From Bacteroidales bacterium (GTDB lineage: Bacteria > Bacteroidota > Bacteroidia > Bacteroidales > VadinHA17): DNA of 42,208 nt. Of this stretch, positions 15,397 through 24,366 are shown piece by piece. Within the stretch, counting starts at the first letter, position 1; every line of letters begins with the position of its first letter. Position numbers and translations under genes: made by a program. The stretch spans positions 1-42,208 of the forward strand of contig JANTHB010000025.1 in NCBI GenBank assembly GCA_024762655.1, given 5' to 3'. Below the pieces are notes generated by a model. It had not been told where the DNA came from. It saw only the letters and a list, made by a program, of their open reading frames with translations, and made no database searches.

Positions 15397-16164
15397 ATGA
15401 ACTATTTTAAAACCTTAAAATTCTTCACAGGAGGGATGGCCGAGATGATCCTGTTATCATCCTGTCACACAGGAGGCCACCTGCCGGTTCTTACAGGAGA
15501 AAAATATAAGGCTATGTACAAAGGTCAGTCCGAAGATATTCAAAACTTCTATGGCGCCATTTCGGCCATGGATGAACAAATCGGAAGACTCCGGGATTTC
15601 CTGAAAGAAACAGGAATAAAGGATAATACGGTCCTGTTTTTTACATCCGACAATGGTCCGGAAGGGAAAAAACGGGGAGGAAGAACCCAGGGAAGCACCA
15701 AAGGATTACGAGGCAGAAAAAGGTCGCTATATGAAGGCGGTATCCGTGAACCGGGACTGATGATCTGGCCGGCAGTTATCAAAAAACACCGGACCACGGA
15801 CATCCCTTTTTCCACACTGGACTATTATCCTACAATCCTTGATATTTTAGGCTTTACCATGCCGGATCAACCCGAACCCATTGACGGAATCAGTATGTTG
15901 CCATTCATCCGGGGAAAAATGAAAAAACGGCCCGTTCCCATTGGTTTTGAGTCAAAAAAACAGGTGGCATTCATGAACAACCGGTACAAGATTTACAGTC
16001 CGGATCAGGGGCAACATTACGAATTATACGATATCGTCAATGATCCGAAAGAAACCACGGATATCGCTGCACAACACCCCGGTATCGTAAAGAAAATGGC
16101 AGAAGAACTGGCCCGGTGGAGAGCATCCTGCAAAAGGAGTCTGGCAGGGGAAGACTATAAATGA
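15397..16164 (+). CDS. Truncated S1 sulfatase lacking the catalytic N-terminal half (lipoprotein signal retained)
   Basis: This 255-residue ORF begins with a lipoprotein-like leader (about residues 1-23, lipobox LSSC). It then runs directly into the second half of an S1 sulfatase: HLPVLTGEKYKAMYKGQ, ISAMDEQIGRL, FFTSDNGPEGKK, YEGGIREPGLMIWP, DYYPTILDILG and the C-terminal YELYDIVNDPKET. The expected first half, some 200 residues with the DD metal ligands, the C-x-P-S-R formylglycine site and GKWH, is absent. Intact relatives as I recall read roughly FHTPHLPV where this has CHTGGHLPV, so the junction looks like an in-frame internal deletion. It cannot be an active sulfatase by the known mechanism; it is probably a decaying gene, though the frame is still open. 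Confidence 0.8.
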   Translation: MNYFKTLKFFTGGMAEMILLSSCHTGGHLPVLTGEKYKAMYKGQSEDIQNFYGAISAMDEQIGRLRDFLKETGIKDNTVLFFTSDNGPEGKKRGGRTQGSTKGLRGRKRSLYEGGIREPGLMIWPAVIKKHRTTDIPFSTLDYYPTILDILGFTMPDQPEPIDGISMLPFIRGKMKKRPVPIGFESKKQVAFMNNRYKIYSPDQGQHYELYDIVNDPKETTDIAAQHPGIVKKMAEELARWRASCKRSLAGEDYK

Positions 16165-16521
16165 TCTTTATTATAAAAATTACAACTTTTTTATAAAATT
16201 TATTTACTAAATTTTCGCACTGGATTAAAAAATTTATTTGTCTGGAATATGTACAATATATAAACCTTTGCGATTCTTCGCGACTTCTTTGCGAATCTTG
16301 GCGGAATAGCTGTTACGCGAAGTTACGCAAAGAAAACGCAAAGTTGCGCCAAGTTGGGTTTAACAAAAAAAGGGTATCTGCAAAACCCAGGTTATCAATG
16401 AAATATAAAATCTGGAGTTTGTTTGATAGAATAATTCTTAATCAAGAAGCAAACTGTGTGAAACTTTAATTATTAATTTATTAAGGGTCAAAACAGCATA
16501 GATCGTTACTATTTAGAGAAA
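16165..16521. other. Gene-free AT-rich interval holding a mirrored heptamer array
   Basis: No ORF or RNA gene is recognised in this 357-base gap. The first part has an AT hairpin (TTATAAAAA with TTTTTTATAA, about 16171-16196) that could end transcription of the truncated sulfatase. The middle contains the mirrored heptamer array described separately. The last 100 bases before the next ATG are AT-rich and may hold a promoter, but no convincing TAnnTTTG element was found. Confidence 0.55.
16266..16353. repeat. Mirrored 4+4 heptamer array with 10-11-10 bp spacing
   Basis: Four words of the form CTT(T/C/G)GCG start at 16266, 16276, 16287 and 16297. Four reverse complements (CGCGAAG, CGCAAAG, CGCAAAG, CGCCAAG) start at 16316, 16326, 16337 and 16347. 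Both halves use the same 10, 11, 10 bp spacing, so words fall on roughly one face of the helix and the halves face each other across a 12-base centre. Confidence 0.75.
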
Positions 16522-18645
16522 ATGAATTCACCATTATATCCTGAAAAAATGAAAAAACGATTCCTGTATTCTTTAAAAGTGATGCTGACCGGTTTATTTG
16601 TTCTTTATTTCGGTCTTTTTTCTTATGGTAAAAAACCTGAAAAGCCCAACATTATTTTCATCCTGGTCGATGACATGGGATACGGTGATTTGGGCGTGTT
16701 GTTTCAAAACCAGCGGGCGAAAGCCAATGACCGCAGTGAGCCCTGGGAGTATATGCCCAATCTGGACAAGGTTGCTCAACAGGGGGCAGTCCTCACCGAT
16801 CAGTATTGTGCGGCACCCGTATGTGCCCCTTCCCGGGCTTCTATTTTATCAGGTCGCAGCCAGGGTCATACGGAAGTCAGGGATAACCAGTTTGACAAAG
16901 CCCTGGAAGACAATTACACCCTCGGTACCGTTATGAAAATGGCCGGTTACAGCACAGCGGCTTTTGGAAAATGGGGCCTTCAGGGGCTGGGCAAAGAGAT
17001 TGTCCCACCCAACTGGCCCGCCCACCCGCTCAACCGGGGTTTTGACTATTTTCTCGGCTATATACGGCATCGCGACGGTCACGAACATTATCCCAAAGAA
17101 GGTTTGTATCGCGGTAAAAAAGAAGTCTGGGAAAACCGTACCAACATAGCCGGTAAGCTTGACAAATGCTATACCGCCGATCTGTGGACGGCAGCAGCCA
17201 AAAAATGGATCGCCAATCACGTAAAAAATGACGGAAAAAAACCTTTTTTCATTTATCTGGCCTATGACACGCCTCATGCTGTGCTGGAGCTGCCTACCCA
17301 GGCTTATCCAAAGGGAGGAGGACTGAAGGGAGGATTGCAATGGACCGGCAAGCCGGGTCACATGATCAACACAGCTTCCGGCACGATAGATTCTTATATC
17401 TATCCCGAATATGCCCATGCCACCTGGGATGACGATCACGATCCTGCCACTCCCGAAACGGCCTGGCCAAAAGTGTACCAGAGGTATGCCACGGCCACCC
17501 GGCGCATTGACGATGCCGTCGGAGATATCATACAGTTGCTTAAAGACCTGAAAATTGACAATAACACGATGATCGTCTTTTCTTCTGACAACGGACCTTC
17601 GCGTGAATCTTACCTTCCCAGGAGATTCAAGCCGAACAATCCCTCTTTTTTCCGCAGTTTCGGTCCGTTCGACGGGATCAAACGGGACTGTTGGGAAGGA
17701 GGGGTCCGCATGCCCGTCCTGGCCCGCTGGCCGGGGCATATCCCTGCCGGGAAAGTCGTGAACACGCCTACCATCTCCTATGACTGGCTGCCTACGTTTG
17801 CTGTCATGGCAGGCCTGCCCGCTCCCGCCTTATCCGACGGGGTATCACTGCTGCCTGTATTAACCGGACAAGGAAAACAACCGGAGCCGCTGGTTTATGT
17901 TGAATATTTTCAAAACGGACACACTCCGGATTATAAGGTCTTTGCCCCGCAGCACCGGGGCCGCAAAAGAGGCCAGATGCAACTGATCCGTTTCGGAAAC
18001 TATGTCGGAGTAAGGTATAATATCCTGTCACAGAACGATGATTTCGAAATATATGATGTAACCAACGATCCGCAGGAATTGAATAATCTGGCAGGGAAAG
18101 CTGCATTTGCGAAGATGCAGCAGGAGATGAAAGCCAGGGTCCTGCAGGTGCGCATGCCTAACACCACAGCGCCCAGGCCCTATGATACGACTCTGATACC
18201 GCCAGTAATAAAAGACAACATCTCTCCCGGCTTCACCTGGAAAATATACAAAGGAGAATTTCCCTGGGTAGCTCAGGAGGCAGAGCTTACACCGGGTAAA
18301 ACAGGAACTGAAAAGACTTTGTCAACGGGTATCATGGACAAAAAGGTAAACGGGATGATCCTTTATTCCGGTTATATGGATATCCCCGAAGACGGCACCT
18401 ATACGTTTTATTTGCATACCGCGACAAAAGCCTTGCTGCGCATTCATGATGCCGCCGTGATTGATGCCGGTTACCGTTATCAACCCGGGACGGAACGCAG
18501 CGGGACCCTACATCTGGCCAAAGGATTTCATCCTTTTCGTTTGTATGTGCTTAAACCCGGGCAGAAAAATCCTGCCCTGCAGTTTTCCTGGCGCGGACCC
18601 GGCAGGGTAAAGCAACCCGTCCCTCATGGTTTGTTTTACCATTAA
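16522..18645 (+). CDS. S1 sulfatase with C-terminal PA14-like domain
   Basis: This 707-residue secreted sulfatase has a signal peptide after M10 (the start at 16549 is a good alternative). Catalytic features are D50/D51 in VDDMGYGD, C101 in VCAPSRASILSG, FSSDNGPS and GVRMPV. The usual GKWH is GKWGLQG around residue 149, so the His is replaced by Gly as in some subfamilies. A long insertion with many His/Asp residues (YAHATWDDDHDP) lies mid-protein. From about residue 590 a second domain (YSGYMDIPEDGTYTFYLHT, then IHDAAVIDAG) resembles PA14 or the beta-sandwich often appended to these enzymes, and may bind glycan. It is longer than its neighbours by this module. Confidence 0.9.
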   Translation: MNSPLYPEKMKKRFLYSLKVMLTGLFVLYFGLFSYGKKPEKPNIIFILVDDMGYGDLGVLFQNQRAKANDRSEPWEYMPNLDKVAQQGAVLTDQYCAAPVCAPSRASILSGRSQGHTEVRDNQFDKALEDNYTLGTVMKMAGYSTAAFGKWGLQGLGKEIVPPNWPAHPLNRGFDYFLGYIRHRDGHEHYPKEGLYRGKKEVWENRTNIAGKLDKCYTADLWTAAAKKWIANHVKNDGKKPFFIYLAYDTPHAVLELPTQAYPKGGGLKGGLQWTGKPGHMINTASGTIDSYIYPEYAHATWDDDHDPATPETAWPKVYQRYATATRRIDDAVGDIIQLLKDLKIDNNTMIVFSSDNGPSRESYLPRRFKPNNPSFFRSFGPFDGIKRDCWEGGVRMPVLARWPGHIPAGKVVNTPTISYDWLPTFAVMAGLPAPALSDGVSLLPVLTGQGKQPEPLVYVEYFQNGHTPDYKVFAPQHRGRKRGQMQLIRFGNYVGVRYNILSQNDDFEIYDVTNDPQELNNLAGKAAFAKMQQEMKARVLQVRMPNTTAPRPYDTTLIPPVIKDNISPGFTWKIYKGEFPWVAQEAELTPGKTGTEKTLSTGIMDKKVNGMILYSGYMDIPEDGTYTFYLHTATKALLRIHDAAVIDAGYRYQPGTERSGTLHLAKGFHPFRLYVLKPGQKNPALQFSWRGPGRVKQPVPHGLFYH

Positions 18646-18847
18646 GTCAGATATACCGGATATTCAATAATTTACGACCTGTTTTATCACCGGATCTCTT
18701 TATTTATTCCTTATGCTTAGGCTTCCTGTGGGCTCAAAAAACGGCCCTTCTCCCATTCATGATGCGTATGTTACCAAACATATATATTCCCGTTTAATAA
18801 TCTTTTATCTTTACGCCCTTTCATTTTAACCTGAATAAAAATTTGCC

Positions 18848-20053
18848 ATGAAAAAAAGAATTACCTCATTTCTCGTGCTTCTCCTTACGGCCACCTCTCT
18901 GTTTTCACAGAAAGATAAGAACAGGATTGACGGCACCTGGCTTATGACCCGCGCCGAGACATCCAAAGGGATAGAAGAACCTTATTTTATCACCACCCTC
19001 ACCCCCGACGGCAAACTGGTGATCATGGGAATGGAGTTGGGCACATGGAGTTACGATACAAGTAACCACACACTCACGTATAAATCCGATTTCCCCGATA
19101 AAGACATGAATGGAGACAGTAAAGTGCTGAAAGTAAACAAACAAGAGATGATTGTCGTTAAAAATAACAATAAACTTTTCTATACCCGTCTGGACACGCT
19201 GGCCATCGCGGCTGCCAACACCCATTCATCCCTTTCCGGAAAATGGCAGATACATAAAGAAAACAACACCCTGGTGGTTCTGAAATTCGAACTCCCCGAT
19301 CATTTTTCCTGGGTGGAAGCTGAAGACGGGTCGACCGAGTCGTACAGCGGTACATGGATATGGAATCCGGCAAAAGAAGAAGTCATTCTGGTCTGTTTAA
19401 AAAGAGATCTGCGCGGGAAAACCGGGGTAACCATTTCCGGGGATAAGATGACTCTCACCCTTTCCTCGGGAGCAACCCTGACGGCCTCCAGGATGAAAAC
19501 AGAAGAGAACGCGATCGAACATCTTACTTTCCAGGAAGAAGATTTCCCCGAAGAAAGCAATGCAGAAGGATTGCCTGCTTCCTGGCTGGAGATGGACGAG
19601 ATGGTTGAAGCATTAAAAGACATCAAAGAGGTTCATTATCGTTTCGGCCGTCTTATCCCTGAAGCGGGAAACATACATTATACCCCTGCCATTTCCAGAA
19701 TTACCGTGAATACGGAAAAACCCTCCATACGCTTTACCAACTATATGGTCGAATACGGCGATACGGTACAACATTCGGAAAAATACAAAGGAGGATTGTC
19801 GGGCATGTACGATTATTTTTTTCCGCAGGATGAGATCGGTCCTTTCCGGATACAGGGAAAGGAAAAGATCACGGTACCGGCCGGCACATTTACCTGTACG
19901 GTCGTTGAAGGGATGGATGGAGATACAAAAGTAAAATACTGGATGATCGATAAAAAGCCGGGCATCTACGCAAGGATCATCCGTGAAACACCCGACCCTT
20001 TCAATAAAGACGAAACAGATTATACCATAGAAGAACTAACGGAAATACGGTAA
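18848..20053 (+). CDS. Secreted protein with two lipocalin-like repeats and a DUF3108-like C-terminus
   Basis: This 401-residue protein has a signal peptide ending at SLFSQ (about residue 20). Two similar beta-rich blocks follow. One covers about residues 27-118: IDGTWLMTR, then a strand-rich body ending LFYTRL. The other covers about 128-220: LSGKWQIHK, GTWIWNP, ending LTASRMK. They look like lipocalin-like domains. The final 150 residues (KITVPAGTFTCTVVEGMDG, KVKYWMIDKKPGIYAR) resemble outer-membrane-associated domains of the DUF3108 type. No catalytic motif is seen. It sits between two sulfatases with its own leader of about 200 bases, which suggests a periplasmic binding role for the same pathway; this is inference. 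Confidence 0.6.
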   Translation: MKKRITSFLVLLLTATSLFSQKDKNRIDGTWLMTRAETSKGIEEPYFITTLTPDGKLVIMGMELGTWSYDTSNHTLTYKSDFPDKDMNGDSKVLKVNKQEMIVVKNNNKLFYTRLDTLAIAAANTHSSLSGKWQIHKENNTLVVLKFELPDHFSWVEAEDGSTESYSGTWIWNPAKEEVILVCLKRDLRGKTGVTISGDKMTLTLSSGATLTASRMKTEENAIEHLTFQEEDFPEESNAEGLPASWLEMDEMVEALKDIKEVHYRFGRLIPEAGNIHYTPAISRITVNTEKPSIRFTNYMVEYGDTVQHSEKYKGGLSGMYDYFFPQDEIGPFRIQGKEKITVPAGTFTCTVVEGMDGDTKVKYWMIDKKPGIYARIIRETPDPFNKDETDYTIEELTEIR

Positions 20054-20234
20054 AATCTTCTTATCTTCCAAAGAATTTCCGGGGGCACTGGACCCTATCC
20101 TCAGGGACAGGTTAAGACTCTCCATGAAAGATATGTTTGAAACGAAATAAACCATTTTCGTTTTTAGCAATTTCTTCTGCTGTTTATTCAGGGTGAAAGC
20201 CTCATAAATCGTTTTTTATAACAAGCGCATTGTA

Positions 20235-20242
20235 TATCTTTA
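20235..20242 (+). promoter_or_regulatory. Candidate -7 promoter element for the sulfatase-PhoD-sulfatase operon
   Basis: TATCTTTA is one base off the Bacteroidota TAnnTTTG element and lies 37 bases before the ATG at 20280. A T-run (20212-20217) occupies the -33 area. This is a motif match only. Confidence 0.25.
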
Positions 20243-20279
20243 GCTCAGCAATACGATTTGTTAAACTTTGCAATGCAAA

Positions 20280-21758
20280 ATGATTATGAAAAGGTTTACT
20301 TTCTTAAACGTCTTGCTTTTGTATCTGTTCTTTTTTCATACCCTGCCCGGATTATGCTCTCAATCGCCGTTGCCATCCGGAGCAAAGCCCAACATCATCT
20401 TTATCCTGGCGGATGACCTGGGCTGGCGGGATGTGGGTTATATGGGCAGCAAATACTACGAAACACCCGCTATAGACAAGCTGGCTGCCAGCGGCATGAT
20501 CTTCACCGACGGATATGCCAACGCACCCAACTGTGCCCCTACCCGCGCCGCCCTCCTGACCGGACTATATGGTCCACGCACCGGCATATACACAGTAAAT
20601 TCATCCGCACGGGGAAAAGCCCTATACCGCCGTCTCGTACCGGTAAAAAACAAGACGGTGCTAGACACTTCATTTATTACTATCGCTGAAATATTGAAAA
20701 AAAGCGGTTATGTCAGCGCTTCCGTCGGGAAATGGCACCTGGGGGATCCTCCTGACTTTGGTCCTGTTGCCCAGGGTTTTGATGTAAATGTAGCAGGATG
20801 GCACCTGGGACATCCCCGGTCCTATTTCAGCCCCTACCAAAACCCTTATCTTCCCGACGGTCCCGAAGGAGAATATTTAACAGACCGGCTAACGGAGGAA
20901 GCCGTTACGTTTATTGAGAAAAATAAAGACAAACCTTTTTTTCTTTATTTTCCGCATTATGCCGTACATACGCCCCTTCAGGCCAAAGAAAGTCTGACAG
21001 ATGTTTTCCGGAACCGTACCCCTGACGACGGCCAGAAAAATGCGGTCTATGCTGCCATGATCAGGAGTCTGGACGAAAGTGTGGATCGCATTCTGCACAA
21101 GCTTGACGAGCTGGACCTGCGTGAGAAGACTTTGGTAATTTTCATGTCTGACAATGGAGGTGTTTTGGGCGTCACATCCAACACTCCTTTGCGTGGCGGT
21201 AAGGGAATGTTGTATGAAGGGGGGATCCGAGAACCCTTTATCTTTTCATGGCCCGGCAAGATCAGGCCGGGAACGGTTAGCCACTATCCTATCATCGGAA
21301 CAGATATGTTCCCTACCCTGCTGGCTCTTACCGGCAGTCAGCCTTTCCCCGGAGAGTTTTTCGACGGGATAAACCTCAGTAAATTGTTACTCAAAGGAAA
21401 GAATCCCCGGAAAAGGCCTCTTTTCTGGCATTTTCCGGCTTATTTGGAAAGGACACGGAGCATACCTGACATCTGGCGCACCACACCGGCCTCTGCCGTA
21501 AGATTCGGAGACTGGAAACTGATAAGGTTTTATGAAACGGGAAAAACCGAATTATACAACCTGGTCCGGGATATCGGAGAAAAAAATGACTTATCTTTAC
21601 AATATCCCCGGAAAAAAAAGAAGCTGGAGAGAATGTTAGATAAATGGATCACCGGAACGCATGCTCCTGTTCCAACACAGAAGAATCCTGCTTTCGATGA
21701 AAAAGCATATCAACAAAAACTACAACAAATAAAACAACAAGTCCATGAAAAAGATTAA
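20280..21758 (+). CDS. Secreted S1-family sulfatase
   Basis: This 492-residue sulfatase has the signal peptide MIMKRFTFLNVLLLYLFFFH and following residues. I use the first in-frame ATG (20280); the ATG at 20286 is equally good, and an ATG at 20273 is out of frame. The active site is complete: D45/D46 (ADDLGWRD), C85 in NCAPTRAALLTG, GKWHLG, HTPLQ with the conserved His, MSDNGG, and GGKGMLYEGGIREP. The formylglycine motif uses Thr (C-x-P-T-R). The 3' end overlaps the PhoD-like gene by 14 bases, so the two are translationally coupled. Confidence 0.91.
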   Translation: MIMKRFTFLNVLLLYLFFFHTLPGLCSQSPLPSGAKPNIIFILADDLGWRDVGYMGSKYYETPAIDKLAASGMIFTDGYANAPNCAPTRAALLTGLYGPRTGIYTVNSSARGKALYRRLVPVKNKTVLDTSFITIAEILKKSGYVSASVGKWHLGDPPDFGPVAQGFDVNVAGWHLGHPRSYFSPYQNPYLPDGPEGEYLTDRLTEEAVTFIEKNKDKPFFLYFPHYAVHTPLQAKESLTDVFRNRTPDDGQKNAVYAAMIRSLDESVDRILHKLDELDLREKTLVIFMSDNGGVLGVTSNTPLRGGKGMLYEGGIREPFIFSWPGKIRPGTVSHYPIIGTDMFPTLLALTGSQPFPGEFFDGINLSKLLLKGKNPRKRPLFWHFPAYLERTRSIPDIWRTTPASAVRFGDWKLIRFYETGKTELYNLVRDIGEKNDLSLQYPRKKKKLERMLDKWITGTHAPVPTQKNPAFDEKAYQQKLQQIKQQVHEKD

Positions 21759-24354
21759 TTTCTCTTTTTTGTCAATAGTACTTGCAGCCGCTTTGTGTTT
21801 TGGGCTGTTTTCCTGTTCACAGAAACAAAACAAGACCGGTTCATTCACAGACCATTTTCCCGACAATGTTCAGCGTACCTGGCTGGGGCCGGACTACTGG
21901 ACCAATCCCATGCAGGACTGGCAATTGAAAGATGGACGTATCGAATGTCTGGCATCCGCCCGGAACCGTAATGTAAACATCCTGACCTACCGGGTGGACC
22001 GAATGAAGGAGGGTTTTAGGTTTTCCATTAAGATGGGGCTGCTTACCGACACGCTTCCTCCCAGCAAAAACAACTGGATCGGGATGCGCATCGGATCAAA
22101 AGGCCGGTTCCATGATTACCGGGATGATGCCATATACGGGAAAGGTCTGAACATAGGGATCACGACCAAAGGAGAACTGTTTATCGGAGAACCTCCTGTG
22201 AAAGAAGACAAAAACTCCGTTCTTCTTGTCCCTTATCTGAAAAAAGAGATCCTTCTGGAAACAAACCTGAAAAAGACAGACGGGAAGTATCACATGACCG
22301 TTTCCGCGGAAGATCCGGCGTCCGGAAAAGTTCTGGCCACCATTGAGCAGGAGGATGTACCTGCACAAAATGTCACAGGCAGTCTGGCCCTGGTCAGTCA
22401 TTTTGGAGAACCCGGGAAAAAGCGGGATATTCCTTCCGGATGGTTTGACGATCTCACCCTGTCAGGACCGGCCGTCACAGCTCACCCCGATCATGCTTTT
22501 GGCCCTGTTCTTTTTTCACAATACACCCTGAGCCGGAAGATCCTGAAACTCACGGCCCAGATGCCTCCGGTAGGAGCCCGGGACGGAAAGACAGTAGATC
22601 TTCAGATTAAACAAAATGGTACATGGAAGACCCTCGCCACAGAGGATATTGACCCGGATGCCCGTACTGCGACTTTCCGTATTACGGACTGGAATGACAG
22701 CGTGGACACGCCTTACCGTCTGGCCTATGAAATGGTTGCAGGCAAGGGGAAAAAGCAGGAATATTTTTATACCGGGACCGTACGGAAAGATCCGCGTGGT
22801 AAGAAAGAGATCGTGGTGGCTGCTTTCACGGGTAATAATGATCTGGGGTTCCCCAATACGGAGATCACTGAGGCAGTAAAAAAGACCCATCCTGACTTGT
22901 TGTTTTTTTCCGGGGACCAGATCTATGAAAGCGTAGGAGGTTATGGGACACAAAGAACCCCCCTGGACAAATCCATACTGGATTATCTAAGGAAATGGTA
23001 CCTGTACGGATGGGAATACGGGGAGTTATTGCGTAACATTCCTTCGATAGCCATCCCGGATGATCATGACGTATACCATGGCAACCTGTGGGGAGCCGGA
23101 GGCAAAGCCACGCCTCCGGGACTTACCGGACAGGCAGCCCAGGATGCAGGAGGGTACAAGATGCCCGCGCGCTGGGTCAATATGGTACAGCGCACCCAGA
23201 CCAGCCATTTGCCCGACCCCTATGATCCTGCCCCTGTCGAACAGGGCATTACGGTTTACTACACAGCTTTGAATCTGGGGGGGGTTAGTTTTGCCGTTGT
23301 CGAAGACCGCAAGTTCAAGTCAGCCCCCAAACCGCTGTTGCCGGAAGCAGGAATTATAAACGGTTGGCCCCGGAATCCTCATTTCGATGCAGCCAGGGAG
23401 GCGGATGTGCCGGGAGCTGTGCTATTGGGTAAAAGGCAGCTGAAGTTCCTGAACGACTGGAATCAGGACTGGAGTGACGGTACCTGGATGAAAGTGTTGC
23501 TTTCGCAGACCATCTTTGAGAATCTGGCCACTCTTCCCAAAAGCGATAACAGTGATGCGGTAGTGCCTCGTTTGCGCATCATGAAAAAAGGGGAATATCC
23601 CCCGGACGATGTAAAAGTATCTGACTTTGACTCGGACGGATGGCCCCAAACAGGCCGTCGCAAAGCCGTGGAAGCTATACGCAAAGCCTTTGCCATGCAT
23701 ATTGCCGGAGACCAGCATCTGGGCAGCACCACACAGTATGGGGTGGATACCTGGAGGGATGCTCCCTATGCTTTGTGTGTCCCTTCGATATCCAACTATT
23801 GGCCCCGTCGCTGGTTTCCTTCCACACCCGGCAAAAACAGAAAACCAGGGTCTCCGAAATATACGGGTGATTTCTTCGATGGCTTTGGCAACAGAATGAC
23901 CGTATATGCCGTCGCCAATCCCGTTTTTACAGGCAGGAAGCCCTCCAACCTGTATGATCGCTCGGCCGGTTTCGGGGTGGTAAAGTTCCACAGGGATACC
24001 CGGCAAATCGACATAGAGTGCTGGCCGCGGGGTGTAGATCCTACCGCTGCCGGTGCCAAACAATATGCGGGATGGCCGGTGGTGATCAACCAAATGGACA
24101 ACTACAACCGGAAAGCCTGGGGATGGCTCCCCAAACTGGTGGTAACCGGCATGAACAATCCGGTAATAAAAATCTTTGACGAAGGAAATGACCTGGTGTA
24201 CGCCCTGCGTATCAAAGGAAACACCTTTTCTCCCAGAGTCTTCAAAGAAGGTGTTTATGCTATTGCCGTAGGAGATGAAGGCAATTTTAAAAGATACGAG
24301 GGAGTCATTGCCTCAAAAAGCAAAGATGCTAAGGAATTAAAAATAGCGTTTTAA
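21745..24354 (+). CDS. PhoD-like metallophosphatase lipoprotein
   Basis: This 869-residue lipoprotein has lipobox LFSC (C24). The first 240 residues look like a beta-sandwich (LamG/DUF1080-like). A PhoD-type metallophosphatase domain follows, with AFTGNND at about 361, FFSGDQIYE with D391, PDDHD at 438-442 and HIAGDQHLG with D656/H658. These match the metal-binding blocks of the calcineurin-like superfamily. It would hydrolyse phosphate mono- or diesters at the cell surface or in the periplasm. It is fused in one operon between two sulfatases: 14 bases overlap upstream and 12 bases gap downstream. That context suggests it acts on the same glycan, or on a related ester, rather than only in phosphate scavenging. 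The substrate is unknown. Confidence 0.83.
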   Translation: MKKINFSFLSIVLAAALCFGLFSCSQKQNKTGSFTDHFPDNVQRTWLGPDYWTNPMQDWQLKDGRIECLASARNRNVNILTYRVDRMKEGFRFSIKMGLLTDTLPPSKNNWIGMRIGSKGRFHDYRDDAIYGKGLNIGITTKGELFIGEPPVKEDKNSVLLVPYLKKEILLETNLKKTDGKYHMTVSAEDPASGKVLATIEQEDVPAQNVTGSLALVSHFGEPGKKRDIPSGWFDDLTLSGPAVTAHPDHAFGPVLFSQYTLSRKILKLTAQMPPVGARDGKTVDLQIKQNGTWKTLATEDIDPDARTATFRITDWNDSVDTPYRLAYEMVAGKGKKQEYFYTGTVRKDPRGKKEIVVAAFTGNNDLGFPNTEITEAVKKTHPDLLFFSGDQIYESVGGYGTQRTPLDKSILDYLRKWYLYGWEYGELLRNIPSIAIPDDHDVYHGNLWGAGGKATPPGLTGQAAQDAGGYKMPARWVNMVQRTQTSHLPDPYDPAPVEQGITVYYTALNLGGVSFAVVEDRKFKSAPKPLLPEAGIINGWPRNPHFDAAREADVPGAVLLGKRQLKFLNDWNQDWSDGTWMKVLLSQTIFENLATLPKSDNSDAVVPRLRIMKKGEYPPDDVKVSDFDSDGWPQTGRRKAVEAIRKAFAMHIAGDQHLGSTTQYGVDTWRDAPYALCVPSISNYWPRRWFPSTPGKNRKPGSPKYTGDFFDGFGNRMTVYAVANPVFTGRKPSNLYDRSAGFGVVKFHRDTRQIDIECWPRGVDPTAAGAKQYAGWPVVINQMDNYNRKAWGWLPKLVVTGMNNPVIKIFDEGNDLVYALRIKGNTFSPRVFKEGVYAIAVGDEGNFKRYEGVIASKSKDAKELKIAF

Positions 24355-24366
24355 GAATCAGATGCC

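Noticed and set aside
16266..16353. CRISPR or IS terminal repeats
   Set aside because: Seven-base words at 10-11 bp spacing are too short and dense for either, and no transposase is nearby.
16849..17739. 296-codon reverse ORF opposite the PA14-type sulfatase
   Set aside because: The sulfatase frame is intact across the whole interval; the antisense product shows no family motif.
20273..20275. ATG as start of the second intact operon sulfatase
   Set aside because: It is out of frame with the sulfatase; the in-frame ATGs are at 20280 and 20286.
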